Shown here: piece by piece, positions 7,411-19,057 of the stretch
Position numbering within the stretch: the stretch's first letter is position 1
Layout: every line of letters begins with the position of its first letter
Assembly (NCBI RefSeq): GCF_012103215.1
Contig: NZ_JAAVNE010000010.1
Span: forward strand, 1-64,000
Source: Falsiroseomonas selenitidurans
GTDB lineage: Bacteria; Pseudomonadota; Alphaproteobacteria; Acetobacterales; Acetobacteraceae
Length of the DNA stretch: 64,000 nt
Reading direction: 5' to 3'
Made by a program: the position numbers and the translations under genes
The notes under the pieces: model-generated
Told to the model about the DNA's origin: nothing
Databases searched by the model: none
The model's input: the letters and a program-made list of their open reading frames with translations, nothing else

Positions 7411-8400
7411 TCATCCGTGCGGGGATGCCGGGCGTAAAGCCCTGCCCCGGCGAGGCGCCGCGGGTGGGGCGGGCCGCGCAGCCGCTTCCGGCCCGCACCG
7501 CAACGCGGCCTCGGGCACGCGCCGCAACGCGGTGACGATCGCCGCCATCAGGCTGCGCGCGGCGGGCGAAAGCTGGCGCTCCCGCGGGCTGAGCAGACCG
7601 ACGCGTCGCGTCAGCGCCGGGCGCAGCAGGCGCAGGGTGGCCAGCCCCGGCGGCAGCGGCTCCGGCAGCGCGGAGGCCGGCAGGGCGATGATGCCGGCGC
7701 CAGCCGCCACCATGGCCACCGCGGTCGCCAGGTGCCGCACCTCCACCCGCCAGGTGGTCGGCACCCTTGCCTGGTCCAGCGCCGCATCCACCAGCCGCCG
7801 ATTCTCGCTGACCGCATGGGTGGAGACCAGCTTCTCGTCGCGCAGCTCCGCCCAGGCGACCGACTCGCGCGCCGCCAGGCGGTGGCTGCGCGGCAGGACC
7901 AGGAAGAAGGGCTCGTCGAACAGCGGCACCCGCTCAACGTTCCAACGCTCCGCGCCGATGGCGGCCAGCGCGAAGTCGATGCGGTTGGCGTCCAGCATGG
8001 CGCGGATCTCGGTGGCGGAGCTTTCGTGCAGCACGACCTCGGATTCCGGCCAGGCCGCGCCATGCGCCGCCAGCACGGGGCCGAGATGGCGCACCGCCAG
8101 CGTCGGCAGGCAGCCGATCTCGATGCGCTGCCCGCGATCCGGGTCCACGGCGCGGCGGATGGCGGCACGGAGCCGGCCGATCGCCTCCTGCGCCTCCGGC
8201 AGCAGGGCCGTGCCGGTGGCGGTCAGCCGGATGGGCTGGGCGCGGCGGTCCAGCAACTCCGCCCCCGTCACCGCCTCCAGCCGCTGCAGCCGCCGGGTCA
8301 GCGCCGGCTGGCTGAGGCCCAGCCGGCTGGCGGCACGGCGGAAGGAGCCAAGCTCCGCCACCGCGATGAAGGCCTCCAGCCCCGGCAGGTCGAGATACAT
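7411..8400 (-). CDS. LysR family regulator, candidate regulator of the C5-dicarboxylate operon
   Basis: The 329-residue LTTR has its winged helix at residues 1-60 (LEAFIAVAELGSFRRAASRLGLSQPALTRRLQRLE) and a periplasmic-binding-like effector domain after that. The start at 8400 puts MYLDLPGLEAF at the N-terminus, the normal LTTR layout. It is divergent from the hydratase/CoA-transferase/lyase operon with 95 bp between starts; the intergenic region holds a T-N11-A site and a 12-bp direct repeat. In Pseudomonas aeruginosa a LysR gene stands next to the itaconate genes, so by analogy the inducer may be itaconate or its CoA ester. The C-terminal 30 residues are Ala/Pro/Arg-rich and look like a species-specific tail. 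Confidence 0.9.
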   Translation of the reverse strand: MYLDLPGLEAFIAVAELGSFRRAASRLGLSQPALTRRLQRLEAVTGAELLDRRAQPIRLTATGTALLPEAQEAIGRLRAAIRRAVDPDRGQRIEIGCLPTLAVRHLGPVLAAHGAAWPESEVVLHESSATEIRAMLDANRIDFALAAIGAERWNVERVPLFDEPFFLVLPRSHRLAARESVAWAELRDEKLVSTHAVSENRRLVDAALDQARVPTTWRVEVRHLATAVAMVAAGAGIIALPASALPEPLPPGLATLRLLRPALTRRVGLLSPRERQLSPAARSLMAAIVTALRRVPEAALRCGPEAAARPAPPAAPRRGRALRPASPHG

Positions 8401-8410
8401 GCCCCAGATG

Positions 8411-8453
8411 ATGCACCGGACGCATCGCGTGGTCACCACATTGCATTGGACGC
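8411..8453. promoter_or_regulatory. Candidate LysR operator in the divergent promoter
   Basis: ATGCACCGGACGCAT (8411-8425) is a palindromic T-N11-A LysR box with arms ATGC/GCAT. A near copy, TGCATTGGACGC (8442-8453), repeats TGCACCGGACGC with two changes exactly 30 bp further on (about three helical turns). The first site lies 11 bp before the regulator start, the second 42 bp before the hydratase start. That geometry is normal for autoregulation plus activation of the divergent operon. The pattern is seen; binding is inferred. Confidence 0.55.
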
Positions 8454-8495
8454 GGCCGCGCGGCGGGGACAAGACTCGCGGCAGGAGGAACCGCA

Positions 8496-9380
8496 ATGCC
8501 TGATACCCACGTCGAATCCGGCGCCATGGAGGGCTGGATCGGCCGCCAGGAAGTGCTGGAGGACGAGGCCGCGCTGCCGATCGTGCGCCGGCTGGCCGCC
8601 CTGCTCGACCTCGACCCCCTCGCCTACCGCCGCGGCGATGCGCTGCCCGAGGGCTGGCATTCGGTGTTCTTCGCACCCGTGGCCCGGCAATCGCAGCTCG
8701 GCCCGGATGGCCACCCGCGCAAGGGCGATTTCCTGCCGCCGGTGCCGCTGCCGCGCCGCATGTTCGCCGGCAGGCGCCTGCGCTACCTGGCGCCCATCAC
8801 CATCGGCGCGGAGATCCGCCGCACCTCCACCATCGCCGCCATCACGCCGAAGGTCGGGCGGACCGGGAAGATGGTGTTCGTGCGCGTGGACCATGTGGTG
8901 GAGATGGACGGCAAGCCGGTGCTGACCGAGTTGCACGACATCGTCTACCGGGAGGAAGCGAAGCCCGGCGCCGGCGCGCCGCCGAAGGCCGAGGCGCCGG
9001 TGGAATTGCCGCCGGCGGATGACCGCCAGGCCTATGCGCCGCAGACCGTCACGCTGTTCCGCTATTCGGCGCTGACCTACAACGGCCACCGCATCCACTA
9101 CGACCAGCCCTACACGACGCAGGAGGAAGGCTATCCCGGCCTGGTGGTGAATGGCGGGCTGCACGCGCTGTTCCTGCACGAGATGGCGAAGCGCAACCTG
9201 CCGGGCGGGCGCCTCGGCCGCTTTGCCGTGCGCAACGTAAACCCCTTCTTCGTCGGCCGGGAAGGCGAGCTGCGCTGCACCCACCAGCCGGATGGCAGCC
9301 TCTCGCTCTGGGCGGTGAACGAGGCGGGGCGCATCATCGCCCAGGCCGAGGCCGCGGCCGAGCCGGGGGACCTCGCTTGA
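8496..9380 (+). CDS. MaoC-like hydratase (itaconyl-CoA / mesaconyl-C4-CoA hydratase type)
   Basis: The 294-residue double-hotdog protein has an N-terminal half (FFAPVARQSQLGPDG, RRMFAGRRLRYLAP) and a C-terminal MaoC half with the active-site stretch LTYNGHRIHYDQPY and GLVVNGG. This architecture is that of mesaconyl-C4-CoA hydratase and itaconyl-CoA hydratase (Ich). The predicted reaction is hydration of itaconyl/mesaconyl-CoA to citramalyl-CoA. AGGAGG sits seven bases before the ATG. It is first in an operon with a CoA-transferase, a Bug binding protein and a CitE-like lyase; its stop overlaps the TTG start of the transferase. Confidence 0.85.
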   Translation: MPDTHVESGAMEGWIGRQEVLEDEAALPIVRRLAALLDLDPLAYRRGDALPEGWHSVFFAPVARQSQLGPDGHPRKGDFLPPVPLPRRMFAGRRLRYLAPITIGAEIRRTSTIAAITPKVGRTGKMVFVRVDHVVEMDGKPVLTELHDIVYREEAKPGAGAPPKAEAPVELPPADDRQAYAPQTVTLFRYSALTYNGHRIHYDQPYTTQEEGYPGLVVNGGLHALFLHEMAKRNLPGGRLGRFAVRNVNPFFVGREGELRCTHQPDGSLSLWAVNEAGRIIAQAEAAAEPGDLA

Positions 9381-10573
9381 CCGCGAAGCGCGGGCCGCTC
9401 GCGGGCATCCGCGTGCTGGACTGCACCGGCGTCATCGTCGGCCCCACCGCCACGCTGCTGCTGGCCGAGCAGGGCGCGGAGGTCATCAAGGTGGAGCCGC
9501 CGGAAGGCGATCTGATGCGCCGGCTGGGCGGCAAGGCGCCGGCCAACGCGCCGGGCATGTCGCCCAAATTCATGCATTTCAACCGCAACAAGCGGTCCAT
9601 CGTGCTCGACCTGAAGGCGCCGGAGGGGCAGGAGGTGATCCGGCGCCTGGCCGCGACCAGCGATGTCTTCGTCAGCAACATGCGGCCGCGCGCATTGGCC
9701 TCGCTGGGCCTGACCTGGGCCGCGCTCTCGGCGCTGAACCCGAGGCTGGTGCATTGCACCATCGCCGGCTTCGCCAGCGGCGGCCCCTATGACGGCGCGC
9801 CGGCCTACGACACCATCATCCAGGGCCTGTCCGGCGTCGCCGCCTGCCTGGAGACGGTGATCGGCGAACCGCGCTTCGCGCCCTTCGTGCTCACGGACCA
9901 CATCGTCGGCATCATCGCCGCGCAGGCGATCTGCGCCGCCCTGGTGGCGCGCGCCGGCACCGGCGAGGGCCAGGCGGTGGAGGTGCCGATGTTCGAGAAT
10001 GCGGCGGCCTTCGTGCTGTCCGAGCATCTCGGCCAGCGCACCCACGACCCGGAGGGCAGCTTCGGCGATCCGCGGATCATGACGCCCGATGCGCGGCCGA
10101 TGAAGACCAGGGATGGCTATATCTGCGTCTCCGCCAACACGGATGCGCAGGCGCGCGGCTTCTTCGCGGCGATCGGGCGGCCCGAACTGATGCAGGATCC
10201 GCGTTTCTGCAGCGTCGCCGCGCGGCTGGCCAATGTGGCGGCCTATTTCGCGCTGCGCGCCGAGGTGATGCTGGAGCGCGGCACCGCCGAATGGGTGGCC
10301 TTGCTGCGCCGCCACGACGTGCCCGCCATGCCCTACAACACGCTGGCGAGCCTGCTGGAGGATCCGCAACTGCGCGGATCGGGCGTGCTGACACAAGAAG
10401 AAGGGGAGGAACACATGCTGGGATTGCGACACGCAAACCGGTTCTCGGGGTCCGGCCTGCCGGAGTCACGCCTGGCGCCGCGCCAGGGCGAACATGCCGA
10501 GGCGATCCTGACGGAGCTGGGCTATGCGCCCGCCGAGCGGGCCAGGCTGCTGGGGAAGGAGAAGGTGGCATGA
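9377..10573 (+). CDS. Class III CoA-transferase (CaiB/BaiF), candidate itaconate CoA-transferase
   Basis: The 398-residue family III transferase has the N-terminal segment GIRVLDCTGVIVGPTATLLLAEQGAEVIKVEPPEGD, HFNRNKRSIVLDLK, and the catalytic aspartate in FVLTDHIVG (Asp174), matching the Asp that forms the acyl anhydride in formyl-CoA transferase. It would move CoA from a donor such as succinyl-CoA onto a dicarboxylate. It starts at a TTG that overlaps the hydratase stop (TTGA), and its own stop overlaps the next gene's ATG (ATGA), so translation is coupled. Flanked by a mesaconyl-CoA-type hydratase and a citramalyl-CoA-type lyase, itaconate is the most economical substrate; mesaconate or citramalate remain possible. 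Confidence 0.85.
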   Translation: MTAKRGPLAGIRVLDCTGVIVGPTATLLLAEQGAEVIKVEPPEGDLMRRLGGKAPANAPGMSPKFMHFNRNKRSIVLDLKAPEGQEVIRRLAATSDVFVSNMRPRALASLGLTWAALSALNPRLVHCTIAGFASGGPYDGAPAYDTIIQGLSGVAACLETVIGEPRFAPFVLTDHIVGIIAAQAICAALVARAGTGEGQAVEVPMFENAAAFVLSEHLGQRTHDPEGSFGDPRIMTPDARPMKTRDGYICVSANTDAQARGFFAAIGRPELMQDPRFCSVAARLANVAAYFALRAEVMLERGTAEWVALLRRHDVPAMPYNTLASLLEDPQLRGSGVLTQEEGEEHMLGLRHANRFSGSGLPESRLAPRQGEHAEAILTELGYAPAERARLLGKEKVA

Positions 10574-11538
10574 ACCGTCGCACGCTTCTGGGGGCCGCGG
10601 CCGGCGCGCTGGCCGCCCCCGCCGCCCTGGCGCAGGGCGCCTGGCCGAACCGGCCGATCCGCCTGATCGTCCCCTTCCCGCCCGGTGCGGCGAACGACAC
10701 GCTGGGCCGCGCCATGGCCGACCAGCTGACGCCACGGCTCGGCCAGCCGGTGGTGGTGGAAAACCGCGGCGGCGCCGGCGGCACCATCGGGTCCGAGGTC
10801 GTGGCCCGCGCCGCGCCGGATGGCTACACGCTGCTGCTCGGTCATATCGGCACGCTGGCAGTGAATGCCGCCATGTATCCCAACCTGACCTACAGCCCGG
10901 TGCGCGACTTCGCGCCGGTGGCGATGATCGCCACCACGCCGAACGTGCTGGTGGTCAACCCGAAGCAGCCCTTCCAGACCCTGAAGCAGCTGCATGACTT
11001 CGCCAAGGCGAACCCGAACCGGGTGCGCTACTGCACGGCCGGCAATGGCAGCGCCGGCCATACCGTGATGCTGGCCTTCCTGCAGGCGACGGGGCTGGAG
11101 ATGGAGCACGTGCCCTATCGCGGCCTGGGCCCGGCGCTGAACGATCTGGTGGCCGGGCATGTCGACGTGACCTGGGGCGGGGCACCCACCGTGATGCCGC
11201 TGGCCCGCCAGGGCCTGCTGCGGGCCCTCGGCGTTTCCTCCGCCCAGCGCGTGCCGAGCCTGCCGGACCTGCCCACCGCGGCGGAAACCGTGGCACCGGG
11301 CTTCGACACGGTGCCCTGGTATGGCATCGCCGCCCCCAGCGGCACGCCGCCCGAGATCATCAACCGGCTGAACCGGGAGATCAACGCCAGCCTGAACACC
11401 GAGGCGGTGGCCGCCCGGCTGCGCCAGGATGGCGCGGAACCGGCGCCGCGCACGCCCGAGCAGTTCGGCACCTTCATCCGCAGCGAGGTGACGCGCTGGG
11501 GCGAGCTGATCCGCGCAGCCGGCGTGACGGCGAACTGA
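10570..11538 (+). CDS. Bug/TctC-family extracytoplasmic binding protein
   Basis: The product is 322 residues. An Arg-Arg leader (MNRRTLLGAAAGALAAPAALAQ) precedes the Bug core with RPIRLIVPFPPGAANDTLGR, VVENRGGAGGTIGSEVVARAAPDGYTLL (written here in parts) and the late GTPPEIINRLNREI helix. Bug proteins are receptors for tripartite tricarboxylate transporters and usually bind carboxylates. No TctA/TctB membrane genes are in the window, so it must share a distant permease or act in sensing. Its position inside the hydratase/transferase/lyase operon suggests it binds the same dicarboxylate. Confidence 0.9.
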   Translation: MNRRTLLGAAAGALAAPAALAQGAWPNRPIRLIVPFPPGAANDTLGRAMADQLTPRLGQPVVVENRGGAGGTIGSEVVARAAPDGYTLLLGHIGTLAVNAAMYPNLTYSPVRDFAPVAMIATTPNVLVVNPKQPFQTLKQLHDFAKANPNRVRYCTAGNGSAGHTVMLAFLQATGLEMEHVPYRGLGPALNDLVAGHVDVTWGGAPTVMPLARQGLLRALGVSSAQRVPSLPDLPTAAETVAPGFDTVPWYGIAAPSGTPPEIINRLNREINASLNTEAVAARLRQDGAEPAPRTPEQFGTFIRSEVTRWGELIRAAGVTAN

Positions 11539-11540
11539 GC

Positions 11541-12401
11541 ATGGCCATGATGCCGCGCGCCGCCACCTGGCGCTCCATGCTCTACGTGCCGGCCAACGTG
11601 CCGCGCTTCGTCGCCAAGGCGCCGGGGGCCGGCGCCGATGCGGTGATCCTTGATCTGGAGGACAGCGTGCCGCCGGCGCAGAAGGCGGCGGCGCGGGACG
11701 GGCTGGCGGAGGCCGTCGCCACCTGCCGCACCGGCCCCGGGGCCGTGCTGGTGCGCATCAACCGGCCGCTGCGCCTGGCGGTGCGCGACATCGAGGCCGC
11801 GGTGGCCTGTGGCGTGGACGGCATCCTGATGACCAAGGCCATGGATGCCGGCCATGTGCGGCTGCTGGCCGAGGTGCTGGACGAGCTGGAAGGCGGCAGC
11901 CCGCGCTGCGTGCTGCTGCCGCTGATCGAAAGCGCCGCGGCGACCGAGTGCATGGCGGAGATCGCCGGGGCCTCGCCCCGGGTCGTCGCCCTGCTCTGCG
12001 GCGCGGAGGATCTGGCGGCCGAGATCGGCTGCACCTCGGATGACGAGGTGATGGCCGCGATCAAGCGGCGCATGGTGGTGGCGGCCGCGCAGGCGGGCGT
12101 GGCGGCGATGGGCACGCTAGGCTCGATCGCGGATTTCCGCGACCTGGAGAAGCTGCGCGACACCGTCGCGCGGTCCCGCCGCGCCGGCTTCGTCGGCGCC
12201 AGTTGCATCCACCCTGGGGTGCTGCCGGTGCTGAACGAGGGTTTCGCGCCGAGCGAGAAGGAACTGGACCTGGCACGCCGCCAGATCCAGGTCGCGGAGG
12301 AAGCGGAACGCGAGGGCCGCGGCTCCTTCACCGTGGATGGGCGCATGGTGGACGAGCCGATCCTGCGCCGCGCCCGCCGCATCCTGGCGGCGGCGCGCTG
12401 A
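11541..12401 (+). CDS. CitE-like HpcH/HpaI lyase, candidate citramalyl-CoA lyase
   Basis: The 286-residue TIM-barrel protein of the citrate-lyase beta family begins WRSMLYVPANVPRFVAKAPGAGADAVILDLEDSVPP, with metal-site residues in LIESAAATECMAEI and LCGAEDLAAEIGC, and CIHPGVLPVLNEGF near the end. Stand-alone CitE proteins cleave malyl-, citramalyl- or related CoA thioesters. In this operon the expected step is (S)-citramalyl-CoA to acetyl-CoA and pyruvate, completing itaconate catabolism. It starts 2 bp after the Bug stop and ends at a strong bidirectional hairpin shared with katG. Confidence 0.85.
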   Translation: MAMMPRAATWRSMLYVPANVPRFVAKAPGAGADAVILDLEDSVPPAQKAAARDGLAEAVATCRTGPGAVLVRINRPLRLAVRDIEAAVACGVDGILMTKAMDAGHVRLLAEVLDELEGGSPRCVLLPLIESAAATECMAEIAGASPRVVALLCGAEDLAAEIGCTSDDEVMAAIKRRMVVAAAQAGVAAMGTLGSIADFRDLEKLRDTVARSRRAGFVGASCIHPGVLPVLNEGFAPSEKELDLARRQIQVAEEAEREGRGSFTVDGRMVDEPILRRARRILAAAR

Positions 12402-12415
12402 AGCCCCTCGCCCAA

Positions 12416-12441
12416 CCCTCTCCCCCGGCGGGGGGAGAGGG
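12416..12441. terminator. 11-bp stem hairpin between convergent lyase and katG genes
   Basis: Arms CCCTCTCCCCC and GGGGGAGAGGG pair perfectly around a 4-nt loop, with a short CTTT on the right side. It lies 15 bp past the lyase stop and 12 bp past the katG stop, so it can terminate both. The same kind of CCCTCTCCCC/GGGGAGAGGG palindrome recurs in intergenic regions of many GC-rich proteobacteria, so it may also be a dispersed repeat; only one copy was noticed here. Confidence 0.65.
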
Positions 12442-12452
12442 CTTTGGACGGG

Positions 12453-16785
<4,333 letters not shown>

Positions 16786-16793
16786 CGCGCGCC

Positions 16794-18401
16794 TCACATC
16801 CGGAACAGGCCGAAGCGCGTTTCCGGCACCGGCGCGTTGAAGGCGGCCGAAAGGCCGAGCGCCAGCACCCGCCGGGTGTCGGCCGGGTCGATCACGCCAT
16901 CGTCCCACAGCCGCGCGCTGGCGTAGTAAGGATGGCCCTGCGTCTCGTACTGCTCGCGGATCGGCGCCTTGAAGGCGGCCTCCTCCGCTGCCGGCCAGGT
17001 GCCGCCGCGCTGCTCGATCGCGTCGCGGCGAAGCGTGGCGAGCACGGAGGCCGCCTGCTCCCCGCCCATCACGCCGATGCGGGCATTGGGCCACATCCAC
17101 AGGAAGCGCGGCGAATAGGCGCGGCCGCACATGCCGTAATTCCCGGCGCCGAAGCTGCCGCCGATGATGACGGTGAATTTGGGCACGGCCGCGGTGGCGA
17201 CGGCGGTCACCAGCTTGGCGCCATCCTTGGCGATGCCGCCGGCCTCGTATTTCCGGCCGACCATGAAGCCCGTGATGTTCTGCAGGAAGACCAGCGGGAT
17301 GCCGCGCTGCGCGCAGATCTGCACAAAATGCGCGCCCTTCTGGGCGCTTTCGGAAAACAGGATGCCGTTGTTGGCGACGATGCCGACCGGATAACCCCAG
17401 AGATGGGCGAAGCCGCAGACCAGCGTCGGCCCGTACAGCCGCTTGAACTCGGTGAATTCGCTGCCGTCGACAAGGCGCGCGATCACCTCCCGCACGTCGT
17501 AGGGGGTGCGGAGGTCGGTCGGCACCACGCCGTACAACTCCGCCGCCGCGTAGCGCGGCGGCACCGGCGCGCGCAGCGCCACCGGCGGACGCTTCACCGT
17601 GTTCAGCCCGGCCACCACCTGCCGGGCGATGCCCAGCGCATGGGCGTCGCTTTCCGCCATGTGGTCCGTGACGCCGGAGACGCGGCTGTGCAGCTCGGCG
17701 CCGCCCAGATCCTCCGGGCTCACCACCTCGCCCGTCGCGGCCTTCACCAGCGGCGGGCCGGCGAGGAAGATGGTGCCCTGGTTGCGGACGATGATGGTCT
17801 CGTCCGACATCGCCGGCACATAGGCGCCGCCAGCCGTGCAGGAGCCCATCACCACGGCGACCTGCGGGATGCCGAGGGCGGACATGGTGGCCTGGTTGAA
17901 GAAGATCCGGCCGAAATGGTCGCGGCCGGGAAAGACCTCGTCCTGGTTCGGCAGGTTGGCGCCGCCGGAATCCACCAGGTAGAGGCATGGCAGGTGGTTC
18001 TGCTGCGCGATCTCCTGCGCCCGCAGGTGCTTCTGCACGGTCATGGGAAAATAGGTGCCGCCCTTCACCGTGGCATCATTCGCCAGGATGACGCATTCGC
18101 GCCCGGCGATACGGCCGATGCCGGTGATGATGCCGGCGGAAGGCACCTCGCCGCCATACATGCCCTGGGCGGCCAGCTGCCCCACCTCCAGGAAGGGGGA
18201 GCCCGGGTCGATCAGGGCGCGGATGCGGTCCCGCGGCAGCAGCTTGCCGCGCGACAGATGCCGCGCCCGCGCCGCCTCACCGCCACCAAGCCGCACCTGT
18301 TCCGCCACGCCGCGCAGATCATCGACAAGCGCTTGCATCCGCGCGGCATTCGCGCGGCATTCGGCGGAACGCAGGTCCAGGGCGGTCTCGATCATCGGCA
18401 T
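16794..18401 (-). CDS. mccB: 3-methylcrotonyl-CoA carboxylase beta (carboxyltransferase) subunit
   Basis: The 535-residue carboxyltransferase has the MccB hallmarks: [56 protein letters not shown], the oxyanion motif [17 protein letters not shown], and a C-terminal [25 protein letters not shown]. It transfers CO2 from carboxybiotin to 3-methylcrotonyl-CoA to give 3-methylglutaconyl-CoA. GGAG lies seven bases before the ATG. It is the first gene of the mccB-mccA pair. The hydratase and lyase that usually complete the liu cluster (liuC, liuE) are not in the window. Confidence 0.93.
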   Translation of the reverse strand: MPMIETALDLRSAECRANAARMQALVDDLRGVAEQVRLGGGEAARARHLSRGKLLPRDRIRALIDPGSPFLEVGQLAAQGMYGGEVPSAGIITGIGRIAGRECVILANDATVKGGTYFPMTVQKHLRAQEIAQQNHLPCLYLVDSGGANLPNQDEVFPGRDHFGRIFFNQATMSALGIPQVAVVMGSCTAGGAYVPAMSDETIIVRNQGTIFLAGPPLVKAATGEVVSPEDLGGAELHSRVSGVTDHMAESDAHALGIARQVVAGLNTVKRPPVALRAPVPPRYAAAELYGVVPTDLRTPYDVREVIARLVDGSEFTEFKRLYGPTLVCGFAHLWGYPVGIVANNGILFSESAQKGAHFVQICAQRGIPLVFLQNITGFMVGRKYEAGGIAKDGAKLVTAVATAAVPKFTVIIGGSFGAGNYGMCGRAYSPRFLWMWPNARIGVMGGEQAASVLATLRRDAIEQRGGTWPAAEEAAFKAPIREQYETQGHPYYASARLWDDGVIDPADTRRVLALGLSAAFNAPVPETRFGLFRM

Positions 18402-18521
18402 CGCAGCACTCCGGTCAGGACCGCGGGCGGGGTGGGCCTGGCCGGCATCGCGCGGCCGGTTGGAGGCGCAGCTTCGGCCTGAATCCGCCGCACAGGCAAG
18501 CCATGATGCCGCGGCACGCCC

Positions 18522-18857
18522 TCAGCGCCGCTGCGCGGCGCCAGGGCAGGTCTGCCGCAGGCTCAGCAGGCGCTGCGCCTCCGCCTGGTTGCCGATGCGC
18601 GCCTGGGCCTGGGCGGCCTCATCCAGTTCGCGGTTGAAGCTGGTGCAGGAATCCGCCGCCGGGCGGCGCTGGTCCGGCGGCTGGACCGGCACGCTGCCCG
18701 GCAGAACGACCGCCGGGGATGGTGGCCCGGCCGACAGCGCGCGGAAGGCCGCAGCCGTGCCGGGTTCCGGCGGCTGCCGCACGATGACAATGGTGGCCAC
18801 CACGACGACCGCCAGGAACAGCGCGCCGAGGCCGTAGAGCAGCGTGTGCCGGGCCAT
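18522..18857 (-). CDS. Small single-span membrane protein, unknown function
   Basis: The 111-residue protein starts at an ATG with GGAGG eight bases upstream. Residues 6-27 form one strong membrane segment (LLYGLGALFLAVVVVATIVIV); the remainder is a proline-rich linker and a polar helix with two cysteines (SCTSFNREL, RQTCPGA). It is probably anchored in the inner membrane with the C-terminal part in the periplasm. The family was not recognised. It is divergent from the bacteriophytochrome gene with 200 bp between the starts. Confidence 0.65.
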   Translation of the reverse strand: MARHTLLYGLGALFLAVVVVATIVIVRQPPEPGTAAAFRALSAGPPSPAVVLPGSVPVQPPDQRRPAADSCTSFNRELDEAAQAQARIGNQAEAQRLLSLRQTCPGAAQRR

Positions 18858-19057
18858 CCCGATCCCCTCCGGCAAGATCCAAGGTCGTAACAGCCGGGCC
18901 GACGCGCCGCTGTCAACCGCAATGTGCAGGCTGGTGCCCGCACGACCACCGATGCGCCCCGACGCGGACGTGAAAGCGACTTGCCTCCATCTTTACGCCC
19001 GATTGGTCTATGCTCGCGATCCCCTCGCCCCGGCGTCGGAGGGGCAAGGAGAACCTG

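Noticed and set aside
16786-17988. 400-codon upstream extension of the mccA frame
   Set aside because: It lies within mccB in another frame and is low-complexity; biotin carboxylase homologues start at MFRKILIANRGE, position 16785.
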